From Desulfobulbaceae bacterium (lineage in GTDB: Bacteria > Desulfobacterota > Desulfobulbia > Desulfobulbales > SURF-16), in assembly GCA_024763115.1 (NCBI GenBank), contig JANTGB010000107.1, forward strand, positions 1-7,288: DNA of 7,288 nucleotides, in the 5' to 3' direction. Positions 4,701-7,288 of the stretch are shown in pieces; position 1 is the stretch's first letter, and each line of letters opens with the position of its first letter. The notes under the pieces were generated by a model, which saw nothing but the letters and a program-made list of their open reading frames with translations, ran no database searches and was not told the DNA's origin. A program made the translations under genes and the position numbers.

Positions 4701-6830
4701 ATGTTGAATAAAAATATACTTTATATCTTACTTGCCCTGGTACCGGCCCTGAGCATGCTTAACGGCTGCTCAGGGAACAGGCTCAGTCCTTATGTCGATC
4801 TGGAACAGATTGATCAGGATATTGTTAAATCCGACGAAAAATCAGCAGTTCTGGAGGCGGATACGGCCAAACAGCAGAAAAAGGGGCCGAAGTTCAAAGA
4901 TTTTTCTCTGGATACCAGGGGCGAAAATCCTTACCTGGCCCGGTTAATGACCGACAAGGTCAAGAAGACGGCTGCCGGCGCCGGAGAGGGGGTACTGCTT
5001 AATTTTGATAATGCTGATATTTATGAGGTGATTCAGGTTATAGCTGCCGCCTTGGATATTAATTATATTATTGATCCCCAGGTCAAGGGGGTGGTTAATA
5101 TCCGTTCCGGCAAAAAAATTCCCACCAGTCAGCTCTTTGCCGTTTTTAAGAAAATACTTCATATTAATGGCCTGGATATTCGCAGTGAAGGGAATTATTA
5201 CTATATTTACGTGAACAAAAAATTGTCGGCCCAAACCTTTAACAGCGCTTCCCGGATTGCCGGCGTTAAGGATGGTTCCGAGGTTATTACTCAGATAGTT
5301 CCCATTCTCCATCTTTCGGCAAATGAAGCCATGAAACTGGTTGACCCTTATCTTTCGCCCCAGGGCTCAATTTATACCATCTCCGACCAGAATACCCTGC
5401 TTATCTGCGATTACAGCAGTAAGATCCTTGATATTCTGACCCTGCTGGCCCGGCTTGATATTTCTCCCCTGGCTGATTTAAAAATAAATATTATCAAGGT
5501 TGAAAATGCTCCGCTTTATGACCTGCGGGATGAGCTGGACGAGATTTTTAAGGCCATGGGGATTAACAAAAAAGACTTTGAGGGAATTTCCATCATTGCC
5601 TTGGAGCGGGTTAACTCCCTGTTATTGATCAGTAAAAACGCGGAAATGATTAAATCCACCCTGCAATGGGTGGCCGAGCTTGATGTCGTCCCCTCTCAGG
5701 ATCGGGACAATATTTATATCTATAATGTCAGGAATTCGGTTTCCTCGGAACTGGCTGAACTGGTAAATAATTTAATCAGCGAAGATAACCCGAAAAGCAA
5801 GACAACCGGGAAAGCCGTTCCAAAAAGCAAAACGAGAACCAGTAAAAACAGCAAGTCATCAGCAAAAACGCGAACCAGCGCTAAGTCCAAGCCGCCGCTG
5901 TCATCTCTGCGTTTTGTCGGATCTCCTATGCTGCTGGCCGATGACGGACGAAATATTATTCTGATCAGGGCCCTGCCCGCCGATTACAGCCGTCTGGTGA
6001 AATTATTGGAAAGGCTTGATAATATGCCGCGCCAGGTGCTGGTTGAGGTCATGGTTGCCGAAGTTTCCCTGTCCAATCAACTTGAGTTCGGGGTGGAGTG
6101 GGCCTTTCATAACAAAAATAAGATAAATATCAACGGCAGCAGCTATGACCAGACTTTAGGCTTGACTACCAATATAGCAGCCGGCTTTGCCTATAAAGTC
6201 TTGGACAGCAGTAATAATATAGTGGCCACGCTCCAGACTCTGGCGGATAAAAACGACCTGACCATTCTCTCTTCACCCCAGGTGCTGGTTTTAAATAATG
6301 AAACCGCTAAAATCGACGTGGGCCAGGAGGTTCCCATTGTTACAACGGAAACCTATCGAGACACTACTACTGTCAGCACTGATTCTATAGACAAAACAGT
6401 TGAGTATAAGAATACCGGTATTATCCTCGAAGTTACGCCTAAAATAAATTACAACGGCATTATTATTCTTGATGTGGACCAGGAGGTAAGTACTGCGGAA
6501 GAAAATACCACTTCCGGAATTAACTCTCCGATTATTTCCAAACGCAAGGTTAATACCAAGATGGCGGTCAAGGATGGCCAGTCCATCCTCATCGGCGGCC
6601 TGATCAGGAATGAAACCAGCACCATTGAGAGCGGGGTGCCCTTTTTAATGGATATACCCCTGTTTGGTTATCTCTTTAAATATAAAAAAGATAAAAAGTC
6701 CAAGCGGGAACTGCTTATCATGATTACCCCCCACGTCATAGAGACTGAAGATGTTCTTGATCAGTATATCAGGGAGTTCAAGGAAAAGACCAAGGTGTTG
6801 CGGAAAAAGATGATTGACAGAGAAGAATAA
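4701..6830 (+). CDS. gspD: Type II secretion secretin GspD, predicted lipoprotein
   Basis: GspD is the multimeric outer-membrane channel of the T2SS. From ATG 4701 it is 709 aa, a normal length. The signal peptide (1-22) ends in the lipobox LNG|C with Cys23 and Ser at +2, consistent with outer-membrane lipidation. Domains in order: N0 (about 97-172, 'LLNFDNADIYEVIQVIAA'), N1 (about 197-255), N2 (about 262-330), N3 (about 337-442), and the secretin domain (about 443-685). The secretin signature is strong: 'ILSSPQVLVLNN', 'VGQEVPIVT', 'KDGQSILIGGLI', and 'GVPFLMDIPLFGYLF' followed by 'RELLIMITPHVI'. A Lys/Ser/Thr-rich insertion at about 362-402 interrupts N3. No extended C-terminal S domain follows the channel domain, as expected if self-lipidation replaces a pilotin. 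ATG 4680 would add 7 residues before the signal peptide. PilQ is less likely given the pseudopilin neighbours. Confidence 0.94.
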   Translation: MLNKNILYILLALVPALSMLNGCSGNRLSPYVDLEQIDQDIVKSDEKSAVLEADTAKQQKKGPKFKDFSLDTRGENPYLARLMTDKVKKTAAGAGEGVLLNFDNADIYEVIQVIAAALDINYIIDPQVKGVVNIRSGKKIPTSQLFAVFKKILHINGLDIRSEGNYYYIYVNKKLSAQTFNSASRIAGVKDGSEVITQIVPILHLSANEAMKLVDPYLSPQGSIYTISDQNTLLICDYSSKILDILTLLARLDISPLADLKINIIKVENAPLYDLRDELDEIFKAMGINKKDFEGISIIALERVNSLLLISKNAEMIKSTLQWVAELDVVPSQDRDNIYIYNVRNSVSSELAELVNNLISEDNPKSKTTGKAVPKSKTRTSKNSKSSAKTRTSAKSKPPLSSLRFVGSPMLLADDGRNIILIRALPADYSRLVKLLERLDNMPRQVLVEVMVAEVSLSNQLEFGVEWAFHNKNKININGSSYDQTLGLTTNIAAGFAYKVLDSSNNIVATLQTLADKNDLTILSSPQVLVLNNETAKIDVGQEVPIVTTETYRDTTTVSTDSIDKTVEYKNTGIILEVTPKINYNGIIILDVDQEVSTAEENTTSGINSPIISKRKVNTKMAVKDGQSILIGGLIRNETSTIESGVPFLMDIPLFGYLFKYKKDKKSKRELLIMITPHVIETEDVLDQYIREFKEKTKVLRKKMIDREE

Positions 6831-6851
6831 CTTAAAAAATGGACAATAGAT

Positions 6852-7184
6852 ATGAGGCAGTTTGTAATTGATGAATTGACCAGTCAGGAAAGGGATAATC
6901 TGGATAATTATCTGAAACGTACTCTGAAGATGGGTGCCTTAGGCGGCATGTTCTGGCTCACCCTGCCGGATGATCTGCTGGCTGAGGCCCAGCGGGGCCA
7001 TGAGGATTGCGGCCCTTTTCACTTTGGTTTTGATTTAAGCAGGGATAAGCTTATTGTCGAACTGCTGGTGCGGAGCGAATCCAACCTTCATTGCAGCTGT
7101 ACCTGTTTTGCCACCCCGGCTCAGCGGGATTTTCTCTTTAATTTCCTTGATAACATGCTGGCTGAGGAACAGATAAGGGCTTGA
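6852..7184 (+). CDS. Small conserved-looking hypothetical protein with Cys/His cluster
   Basis: I do not recognise this 110-aa product. It has no signal peptide or membrane helix, so it is probably cytoplasmic. It begins with a charged helical region (about 5-25), followed by 'GGMFWLTLPDDLL' (about 31-43). Potential metal ligands are Cys53, His57, His80, Cys81, Cys83 and Cys85; the last four lie in the stretch HCSCTC. The C-terminal helix (about 88-105) is rich in Phe, Leu and acidic residues. It follows gspD by 21 nt on the same strand with a weak TGGA site (6840-6843), so co-transcription is likely. Codon use and composition look like the neighbouring genes, which supports a real gene. A role in secretion is suggested only by position; an unrelated housekeeping function is equally possible. 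The stop codon borders the right end repeat. Confidence 0.75.
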   Translation: MRQFVIDELTSQERDNLDNYLKRTLKMGALGGMFWLTLPDDLLAEAQRGHEDCGPFHFGFDLSRDKLIVELLVRSESNLHCSCTCFATPAQRDFLFNFLDNMLAEEQIRA

Positions 7185-7194
7185 AAGTTTTTTC

Positions 7195-7288
7195 GTAACT
7201 GCTCACAGGGTACCGCATATTTCCGCGATCAGTCCGGCTTACGTATGACTAATACGCTGCGCCGACCTGATCACGAAAATCTACGGCA
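7195..7288 (-). repeat. Palindromic intergenic repeat, right copy (inverted)
   Basis: This is the inverted partner of 1-94, with 84 of 94 positions matching. Similarity fades over the next 11 bases, up to the stop codon of the last gene (92 of 105 overall). Its hairpin (7211-7288) is slightly better paired than the left copy: 21 of the 22 outer-stem positions pair when wobbles are allowed. Relative to the left copy, the pairs 17/62 and 28/51 (repeat numbering from the outer end) are swapped in a compensatory way. The repeat ends exactly at the window edge. It lies downstream of the last gene and might act on transcript ends, but no T-run follows within the window, so it is not called a terminator. 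Confidence 0.9.

Noticed and set aside
1..7288. Composite transposon or IS with terminal inverted repeats
   Set aside because: No transposase or recombinase gene lies inside, the repeats are about 10 percent diverged, and each copy is a self-contained palindrome, which fits a dispersed intergenic repeat better.
1..7288. Linear replicon with terminal inverted repeats
   Set aside because: There are no replication, terminal-protein or telomere-resolution genes; the content is an ordinary secretion operon.

Overview
The window is one segment of a type II secretion system (T2SS) operon, all on the + strand, from a Gram-negative (diderm) bacterium. The moderate G+C, the fused GspL architecture, the gene order and the style of the intergenic repeats suggest a Desulfobacterota ('deltaproteobacterial') or similar environmental lineage. 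That taxonomic guess is an inference; no marker gene is present.

Layout. Positions 1-94 hold a palindromic intergenic repeat, followed at 104-119 by a 16-bp module. Then come gspJ (123-749, start uncertain), gspI (742-1050), gspK (1058-2005), gspL (2008-3135), gspM (3132-3689) and a GspC/PilP-like gene (3697-4545). These are tightly packed, with overlaps of 4-8 nt or gaps of 2-7 nt. A 131-bp palindromic, MITE-like element (4543-4673) interrupts the operon. After it come the secretin gene gspD (4701-6830) and a small unrecognised Cys/His-containing gene (6852-7184). The last ~94 bases (7195-7288) are a second copy of the first repeat in inverted orientation.

How the genes work together. GspK, GspI and GspJ are minor pseudopilins that cap the pseudopilus. 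GspL and GspM form the inner-membrane assembly platform. The GspC/PilP-like protein would link that platform to the secretin. GspD, here apparently a lipoprotein, is the outer-membrane channel. The order L-M-(C/P)-D parallels pilM/N-O-P-Q of type IV pili. The ATPase (GspE), the platform protein GspF, the major pseudopilin GspG, GspH and the prepilin peptidase are not in this window.

The most interesting material is non-coding. The two ~94-bp end repeats match at 84 of 94 positions and fold into a 78-nt hairpin. Their differences include two clean compensatory base-pair swaps, which points to selection on a structure. The internal 131-bp element has its own terminal inverted repeats, three 9-bp units on each inner arm and a possible ATTA target duplication. 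It shares its terminal module with the sequence next to the left end repeat. Because the window begins and ends exactly at repeat copies, it may be a contig bounded by assembly breaks.
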